Assembly: GCF_021390335.1 (NCBI RefSeq)
Contig: NZ_JAJUXK010000010.1
Location: forward strand, 173,742-237,741
DNA from: Dyadobacter sp. CY343
GTDB taxonomy: Bacteria; Bacteroidota; Bacteroidia; Cytophagales; Spirosomataceae
DNA: 64,000 nucleotides
Direction of reading: 5' to 3'
In this document: positions 32,796 to 40,726 of the stretch, piece after piece
Layout of the letters: each line of letters begins with the position of its first letter
Position numbering within the stretch: position 1 is the first letter of the stretch
The notes under the pieces: model-generated
Seen by the model: only the letters and a program-made list of their open reading frames with translations
What the model was told of the DNA's origin: nothing
Database searches by the model: none
Position numbers and translations under genes: made by a program

Positions 32796-33281
32796 ATGGA
32801 CCGCCTCATTCTTCAAAAAGCCGCTTCGTATTGCGCCTACCAGGAACGCACGCAGGACGAAGTGAAGCAGCGGCTCCGGAAATGGAATGTGTGGGGCGAA
32901 GAAGCCGACGAGATAATTGCAGAGCTAATTTCGATGAATTACCTCAGCGAAGAGCGTTTTGCAAAAACTTTCGCTGGCGGGAAGTTCAGGGTGAAAAACT
33001 GGGGGCGGATCAAGATCAAGCAAGAATTGCAGCGCCGTGGGATCAGTAAATATAGTCTGGATCAGGGAATGGCGGAGATTAAGGACGAAAGTTACATTGC
33101 CACTTTGAAACAGCTTCTTGAAAAGAAAAGGGCTTTATTGGAAAGAACAGAGACGAACCCGCTGGTTATAAAACAAAAATTGGCCAGATATGCTCTGGCC
33201 AAAGGGTATGAAAGTGAATTGGTTTGGAAGGAGTTGGGAGGGTTGTCCTTCGGCTGCGCTCAGGATGACAACGGCAGTTAA
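32796..33281 (+). CDS. recX: RecX family regulatory protein
   Basis: 161 residues. The helical repeats of RecX are recognisable: ILQKAASYCAYQERTQDEVK, LISMNYLSEERFAKTFAGG, and WGRIKIKQELQRRGISKYSL. RecX proteins bind RecA filaments and tune recombination; recA is not in this window. The last residues after ELVWKELGG, namely LSFGCAQDDNGS, are not part of the family and are encoded by a common repeat-like string (ccttcggctgcgctcagga). The stop codon overlaps the stop of the convergent nrdB gene within the palindrome TTAA. Confidence 0.85.
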   Translation: MDRLILQKAASYCAYQERTQDEVKQRLRKWNVWGEEADEIIAELISMNYLSEERFAKTFAGGKFRVKNWGRIKIKQELQRRGISKYSLDQGMAEIKDESYIATLKQLLEKKRALLERTETNPLVIKQKLARYALAKGYESELVWKELGGLSFGCAQDDNGS

Positions 33282-34273
33282 AAATCAGAGTCAAACGAAA
33301 TTTTGTGACCTGAATCTTTGTCTTTTACGCCGCTCATTACACCGGCTTTCTGGTATTCTCCCACGCGTTTTTCGAAGAAATTGGTTTTGCCTGGAAGTGA
33401 GATCAACTCCATGAAATCGAATGGATTAGCAGAGCCGAATTGTTTTGAACAGCCTAATCTTTCGAGCCAGAAATCGGCGATGTACTCGATGTATTGTTTC
33501 ATCAATTCTGCATTCATTCCGATCAGGGAAACTGGTAATGCTTCTGTGATGAATTCTTTTTCAATTTCCACCGCGTCAAGCATGATTTCTACCACTCGTT
33601 CTTCCGGCAGCTGGTTGACAATATGCTGAGTATAAAGCAGGCAAGCGAATTCGCAGTGCAAACCTTCATCGCGGGAGATCAGCTCGTTTGAGAATGACAA
33701 TCCTGGCATTAAGCCACGTTTTTTCAACCAGAAAATCGAGCAGAATGAGCCGGAGAAGAAGATTCCTTCCACTGCTGCGAATGCGATGATCCTTTCAGCA
33801 AATACCGGACTGTTAATCCATTTCAAAGCCCAATCCGCTTTTTTACCAACACACGGAACTGTATCAATAGCGCGAAGCAAATGGTCTTTTTCAAAAGGAT
33901 CCTTGATATAAGTGTCGATTAGCAGCGAGTAGGTTTCAGAGTGAATGTTCTCCATTGCGATCTGAAAACCGTAGAAGCATTTGGCTTCTGCATATTGTAC
34001 TTCGCTCAGAAAGTTTACTGCAAGATTTTCATTGACAATACCATCAGAAGCAGCGAAAAATGCAAGTACGTGCGATATAAAATGGCGCTCTCCGTCAGAA
34101 AGGTTCTCCCAATCCTTCATGTCCTGCGAAAGATCAATCTCCTCGGCAGTCCAGAACGAAGCCTCATGTCTTTTGTACATTTCCCAGATATCGGAATGTT
34201 TGATAGGAAACAAAACAAACCGCAATGGATCTTCTATCAACAGGGGCTCGGGACGCGCAAGTTCTTGTGACAT
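33278..34273 (-). CDS. nrdB: Class I ribonucleotide reductase small subunit (NrdB/R2)
   Basis: 331 residues from the ATG at 34273 (MSQELARPEPLLIEDPLRFV); a longer frame upstream adds 23 unlikely residues. The di-iron ligands follow the eukaryotic-type R2 pattern: Asp77 in ASDGIV, Glu108 and His111 in MENIHSETY with Tyr115 as the radical tyrosine, a Glu in VEGIFFSGSFC, and Glu/His in RDEGLHCEF. The C-terminal SFDSDF tail would dock on the large subunit. It supplies the radical for dNTP formation. The large subunit gene nrdA lies 27 kb away at 61283-63733 on the other strand. Confidence 0.95.
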   Translation of the reverse strand: MSQELARPEPLLIEDPLRFVLFPIKHSDIWEMYKRHEASFWTAEEIDLSQDMKDWENLSDGERHFISHVLAFFAASDGIVNENLAVNFLSEVQYAEAKCFYGFQIAMENIHSETYSLLIDTYIKDPFEKDHLLRAIDTVPCVGKKADWALKWINSPVFAERIIAFAAVEGIFFSGSFCSIFWLKKRGLMPGLSFSNELISRDEGLHCEFACLLYTQHIVNQLPEERVVEIMLDAVEIEKEFITEALPVSLIGMNAELMKQYIEYIADFWLERLGCSKQFGSANPFDFMELISLPGKTNFFEKRVGEYQKAGVMSGVKDKDSGHKISFDSDF

Positions 34274-34518
34274 AATTAGTTTGAGTAAATACGGGGATAA
34301 ATTTTGAACAGCCCGTCGTGTTTCGCTGGCCAGGGATAGCAACAGCCGGGAATAACAAATCTACACGCTTTGGCCCGAAAACTCAAGGATAAAAGGATCA
34401 AACCGGAAGAGTTATTTAGAGAAGTTCTTGTTAGTAATGCCTTAACTTTGTTGCTCCCAATATGTTAATCGACGGTCAGAAAACTGCGGCTCGTTAATCC
34501 ATTTAAACCTATATACTG

Positions 34519-35403
34519 TTGAAGATTTCCGGATTTACCATCATCAGAAATGCGGTTATTAATGATTACCCCATCGTCGAAGCAATTACTTCCATTCTTC
34601 CGGTAGTGGACGAAATGCTTGTGAGTGTGGGAGTTAGCGAAGACAGTACGCTGGATCTGATCAAGTCCATTCCATCTGATAAAATCCGGATTGTCGAGTC
34701 AGAATGGGATATGTCGCTGCGTGAGGGAGGAAAAGTGCTGGCGGTGGAAACGGACAAAGCTTTGAAACAAATTTCACCTGATAGTGATTGGGCATTTTAC
34801 ATTCAGGGTGACGAGGTAGTGCATGAAAAGTACCACCCGGCAATTCTCGAAAACTGCAAAAAGTATGTCGATAATCCCGAAGTGGAAGGGTTAGTTTTTG
34901 ACTATGTTCATTTCTACGGAACTTACGATTACGTAGGCGACAGCCGCAAATGGTACCGCCGCGAAATACGCATTATCCGCAATGAGAAGCAGCCACAAGC
35001 GACTCCGATAGCAGCATTTCGCGACGCACAAGGTTTTCGTCGCGGGCGGGAGAAATTAAATGTAACGCATTCGGGAGCCGCCGTATATCATTATGGGTGG
35101 GTAAAAAGTCCGGTTCAGATGAAGACCAAAATGAAGAATGTGAGCCGGTTTTGGGACGAAGGGGATAAGCACAATAAACTCCTGAAATCAGAGGATTTCT
35201 TCGATTATACTGAATTTGACTCTATCAAAAAGTTTGATGGTTCGCACCCGGTTGTAATGCAGGACAGGATCGCGCGGCAAAACTGGAAAATTGAGCTGGA
35301 TCCTTCAAAAAAGAAATTTCGCTTGAAAGACGCGCTATTATACTGGTTCGAAAAAAAGACCGGCCGCCGGCTGTTTGAGTTTCGGAATTACAGGTTTATC
35401 TGA
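34519..35403 (+). CDS. Glycosyltransferase family 2
   Basis: 294 residues from a TTG start, which gives the family N-terminus MKISGFTIIRNAVINDYPIV. The GT-A features are EAITSILPVVDEMLVSVGVS, the SDWAFYIQGDEVVHEKYH stretch with a D-x-E variant of the DXD metal motif, and RNEKQPQATPIAAFRDAQGF. It is a soluble cytoplasmic transferase of the group used in lipopolysaccharide core or glycan decoration. The next gene, a membrane GT-C-like protein, starts 108 bases after its stop and may act in the same glycan pathway. The donor is unknown. Confidence 0.8.
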   Translation: MKISGFTIIRNAVINDYPIVEAITSILPVVDEMLVSVGVSEDSTLDLIKSIPSDKIRIVESEWDMSLREGGKVLAVETDKALKQISPDSDWAFYIQGDEVVHEKYHPAILENCKKYVDNPEVEGLVFDYVHFYGTYDYVGDSRKWYRREIRIIRNEKQPQATPIAAFRDAQGFRRGREKLNVTHSGAAVYHYGWVKSPVQMKTKMKNVSRFWDEGDKHNKLLKSEDFFDYTEFDSIKKFDGSHPVVMQDRIARQNWKIELDPSKKKFRLKDALLYWFEKKTGRRLFEFRNYRFI

Positions 35404-35511
35404 AACGGAATCGCCTCAGCTAAAAGCATGTTTCTGAAAACTTCCGACTCCTCGCTAATTGCTCCAATAAATCTGTATGTTTATCAGGAAATTATCACCA
35501 CACTGAGATAA

Positions 35512-36930
35512 ATGTTGGAAGTTCCCAAAAGGCAGCTGACTGTTGTTCTGGTCATTTTCGTTGTTCTGGCCCTAACTACCTATTTTTACAGATACCCTAC
35601 CGGCGACGATGCGTGGCTCGGCGAACAGGCATTCTGGCTGGAAAAGGGAGGTATTATCCGGTCAGAATTTTTCAGGGGACTGGTTGGTTGCGAGAAACAG
35701 ATCTTTGTCTGTCATAAGCTTTTTCTCATATTCGGAGCTTTGATGATCCGTTTATTCGGCTACGAATTACCCGTTTTACAATTCGTAGGGCTGATTTTCT
35801 TTATAGTTCTCATTTGTGAGCTGGTTTATTATATTGGAAAACGAGAAGGCAGCTTTGCTTCGCCTTATATACTCGCACTGTTGATCCTCATTTTTTCCAA
35901 CAGGCTGTTGATCAAAATGAGTTTCGAAAACCGGCCCGAAATGATGGTAGCCGCATTGGGGTTTGCATCTTTTTTATGCCTGACTCGCAGCAGAATTACC
36001 ATCTCACAAGCCTTAGGTGCAGGGTTTCTTGCGGGCCTCGCTTTTCTCGGGCACATGAATGGAATTATCTATCTGATAGCCGGCTTTGTCACGCTTATTT
36101 ACCTGAAACAATATAAGCCCGCTGCCTGGTTTGCTGCCGCAGGCGGACTCACCTCGCTCACTTATTTTCTCGATGTCTGGTCGATACAAAACGGTTTTAG
36201 TCTCTGGCTGGCGCAGTTTTCGGGCGATCCGCAGACTGTCGCTGCATTGAAAGGCACCGCGAAGCTCACGCAAATATTGACTTATCCGTTCCTGTTCTTC
36301 AAATCGCCGGAGCAGATTGCACTATCGCTGCTTTTGGTATTTCTGCTTTGGAGCCAGCGCGGGTTGCTGAAAAACCTTCCTACGAAACCCAAAGTCTATG
36401 CGTTGACTATGTTTTTGTCTTTTTGGACTATTACGAAGGCGAATGTTGGACTGTACATGCTGATATTTATTCCTTTCATGCTCATTTTGGTGTACGAACT
36501 TTACAAGTTGCGGCCATTTCGCAACCTGCCTTTCCGCCTCGTGATCGCGACTTACTTTATCATCGGCGCATTTGGAATGTGCCAGATCATTTATGCGAAT
36601 TTGACTATGGAATATCTGCCGGTATCCTACGAAAAGTTGCGTAACCGCATTGATGATAACGATACCGGATTTGTGCCGCTTACCTTCTTTTTTGATGAAT
36701 ATGAAGCATATCCGAGGCTGTTGACGCACGAAAACTATGAGTTGCAGTCGGGGAAAAGAAATATGAGCACGAAGCACATGGCCAACTGGGCCCGCAAAAA
36801 CAATGTGGGTTTTATATTGATGGACTATGCTTTCAGGCCGGAATCCTACTATCCCAAGGCAGGTACCAAGTCGATCCCCTTTTATAAATTGACCTATTTC
36901 AATGGCAGGTTTGCAATATACGAGCGGTGA
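35512..36930 (+). CDS. Integral membrane GT-C-like glycosyltransferase (family 39-like)
   Basis: 472 residues with about nine to eleven membrane segments. After the first segment (TVVLVIFVVLALTTYFY) comes YPTGDDAWLGEQAFW, a loop with adjacent acidic residues like the catalytic DD/DE motif of GT-C enzymes of the PMT/ArnT type. A soluble C-terminal part (residues about 370-472) would face the periplasm. Such enzymes move a sugar from a polyprenyl-phosphate donor to lipid or glycan. It follows a family 2 transferase, which may make the donor or act on the same acceptor. The family assignment is by layout only. Confidence 0.6.
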   Translation: MLEVPKRQLTVVLVIFVVLALTTYFYRYPTGDDAWLGEQAFWLEKGGIIRSEFFRGLVGCEKQIFVCHKLFLIFGALMIRLFGYELPVLQFVGLIFFIVLICELVYYIGKREGSFASPYILALLILIFSNRLLIKMSFENRPEMMVAALGFASFLCLTRSRITISQALGAGFLAGLAFLGHMNGIIYLIAGFVTLIYLKQYKPAAWFAAAGGLTSLTYFLDVWSIQNGFSLWLAQFSGDPQTVAALKGTAKLTQILTYPFLFFKSPEQIALSLLLVFLLWSQRGLLKNLPTKPKVYALTMFLSFWTITKANVGLYMLIFIPFMLILVYELYKLRPFRNLPFRLVIATYFIIGAFGMCQIIYANLTMEYLPVSYEKLRNRIDDNDTGFVPLTFFFDEYEAYPRLLTHENYELQSGKRNMSTKHMANWARKNNVGFILMDYAFRPESYYPKAGTKSIPFYKLTYFNGRFAIYER

Positions 36931-36937
36931 ATAGGGA

Positions 36938-37882
36938 TCAGATCCACCTTTTTCGCCTAAAAAACCAGAGTACGATCAGCGAAGACAAGACCATGAGAAA
37001 CAGCGATAGTCCAAATCCCCACGTGTGACTTGTAGTTGGAATATGGTCGTAATTCATCCCGAAAATACCTGCGATTAACGTTGGCGGCATGAAAATGATC
37101 GTCACGACGGTGAAGATCTTGATAACCTGACTTTGTTCGAGGTTGATCAAACCCATAAATGTATTCTGTAAATATTCCAGCCGCTCGAAATTGAACGTGG
37201 TGTATTCCAGTAGCGAGCTGATATCCTTTAATATGATCCGTAAGTGCTCTTTTCGATCTTCCGGGAAATACTGACTCCTCAAAATTCCAGACAAAACGCG
37301 CTGTTTGTCAATACTTGTTTCGCGGAGCATCATCGTAATTTCCTGCAAGCCACTTATGCGGATCAGCACTTCCTGCCGGGCTTTTTGCTCGTGGGTAAGG
37401 TCTTTACTGATCGCTGAAATATCCCTTGAAATGCCTTCGAGAGAATCTGCATCTGCTTCAATGCGCGTTTCGAGCAGCAGCAGCATAAAATCCACTCCGC
37501 CCTGAATACCTTCGGGGCTCACTTTCATTTTCTTCACCACATCCGCAAAGGTCTTGGAATCGCCCCGGCGATACGTGAAGAGTACATTGTGATTTAATAA
37601 AAAAGAGACCGGGTAAGTTTCGTAACCGTCACGGTCTATCCTCAGAAAGTTTGAGTTCGCATTAATGGTCTCATTCTGTTCAAAAAAACGCGAGCTGCTT
37701 TCAATTTCTACGATCTCCTGCGGGGTTTGAAAACTGATATTGCATTTGTTCTCCACCCATTCTTCTTCCTCAGCCGAAGGCGATTGCAAATCCACCCAAA
37801 CCAGGTTTTTTACCTTGCCAAGTTCCCGAACATCATTTTCACGTTTGATCAAACGTCCTTCTTTGTAGAATATGCGTACCAT
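36938..37882 (-). CDS. corA: CorA family magnesium/divalent cation transporter
   Basis: 314 residues. The long cytoplasmic N-terminal domain is followed by two membrane helices near the C-terminus. The selectivity signature GMN is in IFGMNYDHIPTTSH right after the first helix (TVVTIIFMPPTLIAG), and the protein ends with the basic FFRRKRWI tail expected inside the cell. The TM pair, the GMN loop and the length agree with CorA. It would form a pentameric Mg2+ channel in the inner membrane. It converges with the GT-C-like gene with a 7-base gap. Confidence 0.92.
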   Translation of the reverse strand: MVRIFYKEGRLIKRENDVRELGKVKNLVWVDLQSPSAEEEEWVENKCNISFQTPQEIVEIESSSRFFEQNETINANSNFLRIDRDGYETYPVSFLLNHNVLFTYRRGDSKTFADVVKKMKVSPEGIQGGVDFMLLLLETRIEADADSLEGISRDISAISKDLTHEQKARQEVLIRISGLQEITMMLRETSIDKQRVLSGILRSQYFPEDRKEHLRIILKDISSLLEYTTFNFERLEYLQNTFMGLINLEQSQVIKIFTVVTIIFMPPTLIAGIFGMNYDHIPTTSHTWGFGLSLFLMVLSSLIVLWFFRRKRWI

Positions 37883-38023
37883 GTTTTAAAGTTGGGGAAA
37901 AAGAATTTCCCCGGAAAGAAAGCCCAACATTTTTCCGTTAGAAAGCTCATACAGGCAGTTGGGATATTAGTTTTTTGAAGCTGTTTTGGAATTCTTAATT
38001 TCGATTTTTAGAATAAAGATCCA

Positions 38024-38476
38024 TTGAAACACCACTATTATCCCTTTGAAGCATCACTTGATTACCTTTCTTTCGATTTTGTAAGTTGCTCAGAATCCAG
38101 GAAAATAAGGAAAAGAGTGGAATTTGTCCCGATCGGAGCTGAACTCTATAATCTTGCATTTGGTGATGTTAATACGTACAATGATATCGATGATCAAGTC
38201 ATCACCAATAATCGCGACATGGAGAAAGTGTTGTCAACAGTAATCCATATTATTTATGTGTTTTTATCTGTGTTTCCTTCACGAGTTTTGTATTTCGAAG
38301 GCAGTACGCAATCTCGAACCAGATTATACCAAATTGTATTGAAAAGAGAGCGGACGAACTGGGGAGATATGTTTGAAGTGTATGGAATGGCAGAAGGTCG
38401 AATTCGAATCTTTGATAATTGTATTAATTTTGAATCATTTCTAATCAAACGAAGAAATCATGAAGAAGTCAAATAA
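38024..38476 (+). CDS. DUF6934 family protein
   Basis: 150 residues from a TTG start (no ATG is available nearby). The sequence has VEFVPIGAELYNLAFGDVNT, then ITNNRDMEKVLSTVIHIIYV, FEGSTQSRTRLYQIVLKRE, and a C-terminal INFESFLIKRR. I recall this pattern as DUF6934, a family of short Bacteroidota proteins of unknown role often paired with a second small gene. Here a 55-residue gene begins 17 bases before its stop, giving a toxin-antitoxin-like layout, but neither protein shows known toxin residues. Confidence in the family name is moderate. Confidence 0.65.
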   Translation: MKHHYYPFEASLDYLSFDFVSCSESRKIRKRVEFVPIGAELYNLAFGDVNTYNDIDDQVITNNRDMEKVLSTVIHIIYVFLSVFPSRVLYFEGSTQSRTRLYQIVLKRERTNWGDMFEVYGMAEGRIRIFDNCINFESFLIKRRNHEEVK

Positions 38477-38627
38477 AAGAGCTTTGGTTGATTTGTCCCA
38501 AATCAAAATCAATCCGGATATAAAGTCCTGTCGAGATTCTCCTTTTGTTGTCAGAAAGGTAGAGGCAGCAAAAAAAGCGCTCGAAAACGTGGACTTGAGT
38601 ATTTTAAACTTGCCCCACAAAGCTTGA
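38460..38627 (+). CDS. Small partner of the DUF6934 gene (55 residues)
   Basis: ATG 38460 to TGA 38625-38627, with a 17-base overlap with the DUF6934 gene in another frame. The product begins MKKSNKRALVDLSQIKINPD and contains DSPFVVRKVEAAKKALENVD, a basic N-terminus and a likely helix near the end. I do not recognise it. The overlap and the codon use suggest a real, co-translated gene, perhaps the antitoxin or regulatory half of the pair. Confidence 0.5.
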   Translation: MKKSNKRALVDLSQIKINPDIKSCRDSPFVVRKVEAAKKALENVDLSILNLPHKA

Positions 38628-38666
38628 TATCTTAGCAAGCGTTTTATTTTGTATGCTTGATTCCTG

Positions 38667-38674
38667 TAATTTTG
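38667..38674 (+). promoter_or_regulatory. -7 element immediately upstream of the MFS gene
   Basis: TAATTTTG matches TAnnTTTG exactly, and the MFS start codon follows only four bases later (38679). A transcript from here would have almost no leader. No -33 TTTG is present at the right distance; a T-rich GTTTT stands near 38641. Confidence 0.4.
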
Positions 38675-38678
38675 CAAA

Positions 38679-39863
38679 ATGCAAAGTACAGCTCCACACA
38701 GCATATTCACGACGCAATTCTGGTTACTAGGTCTCAGTTCATTCCTCTTTTCTTCCAGCTTCAATATGCTGATACCCGAGCTACCAGGGTATCTTTCCGC
38801 AATGGGCGGCGCCGATTACAAAGGCGCTATTATTGGTTTATTTACACTTACAGCAGGTTTATCAAGACCATTTAGCGGACGGTTGACAGACAGGGTCGGC
38901 CGGGTTCCGGTGATGGCGTTTGGCTCTCTGGTCTGTTTTGTTTGCGGGTTAATGTACCCGATTTTTACCACAGTAATGCCTTTTCTGCTGCTCCGGCTAG
39001 TCCACGGATTTTCAACAGGCTTTAAGCCAACTGGTACCTCAGCCTACGTGGCGGATATTGTCCCCGCCGAAAGACGCGGCGAGGCGATGGGCATTCATGG
39101 AATGTGTATGGGCGTCGGATCCGCATTCGGGCCGGCCGTGGGAAGTATGATCAGTCAGTCATTTTCTCTGAACGGATTATTCTATACATCTTCCATTTTT
39201 GCATTGCTTTCAATCGCTATTCTGATGAATATGAAAGAAACCTTGAAAGAAAAACGTCCGCTGTCTGTTGATGCATTCAAAATTGGCTGGCGGGATATTT
39301 TCGAGCCAGATGTATTCAGCCCTGCTTTGATTACCTTCTTATGTTACTTCTCATTCGGCGCCGTTGCGACCATCACGCCGGATTTTAGCGACCATTTGGG
39401 ATTGCAGAATAAGGGGTATTACTTCATGATCTTCACCGTTTCGTCGATACTGGTGCGGCTGGTGGCGGGGAAAGTTTCCGACCAGCACGGGCGTATTCCC
39501 GTGACCCTGGCAGGGTGTATTATCCTGATCATATCGATGATCATCACAGGGTATGCCGATACGATCACCTTGTTTTTGGCGGGAGGCGCTGTTTTTGGGA
39601 TTTCAATGGGAATTTTATCGCCGGTTCTGTCAGCATGGACGGTCGATCTGAGTAGGGATACCAATCGCGGGAGAGCTTTGGCCACGATGTACATTTGCCT
39701 CGAAGCAGGTATTGGTATCGGCGCATTTCTTTCCGCTGCCTTATTTGCCAACAAGATCCAGAACCTTCCGCTCGTTTTTTTCAGTATGGGGGGATTTGCG
39801 ATCCTGGCGTTGATTTACATTTTAGTTATTTATAAAAATAAAAGAGGCGCCCGTGCTATTTGA
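38679..39863 (+). CDS. Major facilitator superfamily transporter
   Basis: 394 residues with twelve predicted membrane helices. The loop 2-3 MFS signature is visible as SGRLTDRVGRVPVMAFG, and the second-half counterpart is AGKVSDQHGRIPVTLAG. The fourth helix region has LRLVHGFSTGFKPTGTSAYV, as in drug/sugar efflux members. The substrate is unknown; the layout fits a proton-driven exporter in the inner membrane. The gene overlaps the YigZ gene by 11 bases and is probably cotranscribed with it. Confidence 0.88.
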   Translation: MQSTAPHSIFTTQFWLLGLSSFLFSSSFNMLIPELPGYLSAMGGADYKGAIIGLFTLTAGLSRPFSGRLTDRVGRVPVMAFGSLVCFVCGLMYPIFTTVMPFLLLRLVHGFSTGFKPTGTSAYVADIVPAERRGEAMGIHGMCMGVGSAFGPAVGSMISQSFSLNGLFYTSSIFALLSIAILMNMKETLKEKRPLSVDAFKIGWRDIFEPDVFSPALITFLCYFSFGAVATITPDFSDHLGLQNKGYYFMIFTVSSILVRLVAGKVSDQHGRIPVTLAGCIILIISMIITGYADTITLFLAGGAVFGISMGILSPVLSAWTVDLSRDTNRGRALATMYICLEAGIGIGAFLSAALFANKIQNLPLVFFSMGGFAILALIYILVIYKNKRGARAI

Positions 39864-40458
39864 CGATACTTTTCAAACAATAGCCGCTCCCGCAGAAGGT
39901 TTCTTCAAAGACAAGGGAAGCAAATTCCTGTCCTACCTATTTCCAATTTCGGTGGAGGCAGACGCGAAAGAGCATCTCGCTGCATTAAAGGAACTACATC
40001 CCAAAGCAGTTCACCATTGTTATGCGTATCGGCTTGGAACTGATAAAATGAGCTACCGGATGAGCGACGACGGTGAGCCTTCGGGTACTGCCGGCAGACC
40101 GATTCTGAATACCCTGTATTCCAGGGATATTACCAATGTAATTGTAGTTGTTGTCAGATATTTTGGCGGGACATTACTCGGGGTTCCGGGATTGATCAAT
40201 GCTTATAAAGCGGCCACGGAAGATGCGCTGGCCTCAGCGGAGATCGTAACCCGGCATTTCATCAATAGATATAAAATGGCATTTCAATACCCGCAAATGA
40301 ACGATGTAATGCGGATCGTCAAGGAAATGGAGCTGACTGTATTGGATCAGCAGTTTGAAATGGAATGCGGCATGACCGTAGAAGTCCGCGTTTCGGCAAC
40401 GGAAGTATTTGTCACCCGCTCCCAAAAGATTGACGGGCTGAAATTAACGTTGCAATAA
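39853..40458 (+). CDS. YigZ/IMPACT family protein
   Basis: 201 residues from a GTG at 39853, inside the end of the MFS gene. The signature block YRMSDDGEPSGTAGRPILNT and VVVVRYFGGTLLGVPGLINA are diagnostic of the IMPACT/YigZ (UPF0029) family. The C-terminal part is the DUF1949-like ferredoxin-fold domain. Eukaryotic IMPACT regulates translation; the bacterial role is not settled but RNA or nucleotide binding is suspected. A small minus-strand gene abuts its stop codon with no spacer. Confidence 0.9.
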   Translation: MLFDDTFQTIAAPAEGFFKDKGSKFLSYLFPISVEADAKEHLAALKELHPKAVHHCYAYRLGTDKMSYRMSDDGEPSGTAGRPILNTLYSRDITNVIVVVVRYFGGTLLGVPGLINAYKAATEDALASAEIVTRHFINRYKMAFQYPQMNDVMRIVKEMELTVLDQQFEMECGMTVEVRVSATEVFVTRSQKIDGLKLTLQ

Positions 40459-40623
40459 CTATTCGTTGTCTTTCAGCATTTTAACAAAATCGTCTTCATA
40501 AGCTTTCAGCGCTTTCAGTAGATCCTGCAACTCCTTTTCCTCGGGCGTCCCCTTTTTTGCGCCAAAAATCTCATCGGCTCTTTCCGACGCTCTTTCGTAT
40601 TCCGTTTCGTTTTTGATAACCAT
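40459..40623 (-). CDS. Small acidic helical protein (54 residues)
   Basis: ATG at 40623 to TAG at 40461-40459. The product begins MVIKNETEYERASERADEIF and has a KGTPEEKELQDLLKALKAYE block, rich in E and K and fully helical by appearance. The pattern resembles the antitoxin-like first genes ('transcriptional regulator' HigA N-part) seen in Bacteroidota, where a YxxAxxRxDEI(F/L) motif begins HTH antitoxins, but no HTH follows here, so it may be a truncated or stand-alone form. It ends directly against the YigZ stop codon. Confidence 0.5.
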   Translation of the reverse strand: MVIKNETEYERASERADEIFGAKKGTPEEKELQDLLKALKAYEDDFVKMLKDNE

Positions 40624-40671
40624 TGTTTCTAAGATCTTATGTTAAAGATATCTATAATGGCATAAAACGCA

Positions 40672-40695
40672 AAAGACCCGCCGGAGCAGGTCTTT
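40672..40695 (-). terminator. Rho-independent terminator after susD
   Basis: AAAGACC (40672-40678) pairs with GGTCTTT (40689-40695) around a ten-base GC-rich loop. On the minus strand it is followed by TGCGTTTT. It ends the susC-susD transcript. Confidence 0.7.
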
Positions 40696-40726
40696 GCATT
40701 TTAGTCAGGTTAAAAAGTATCGGTAA

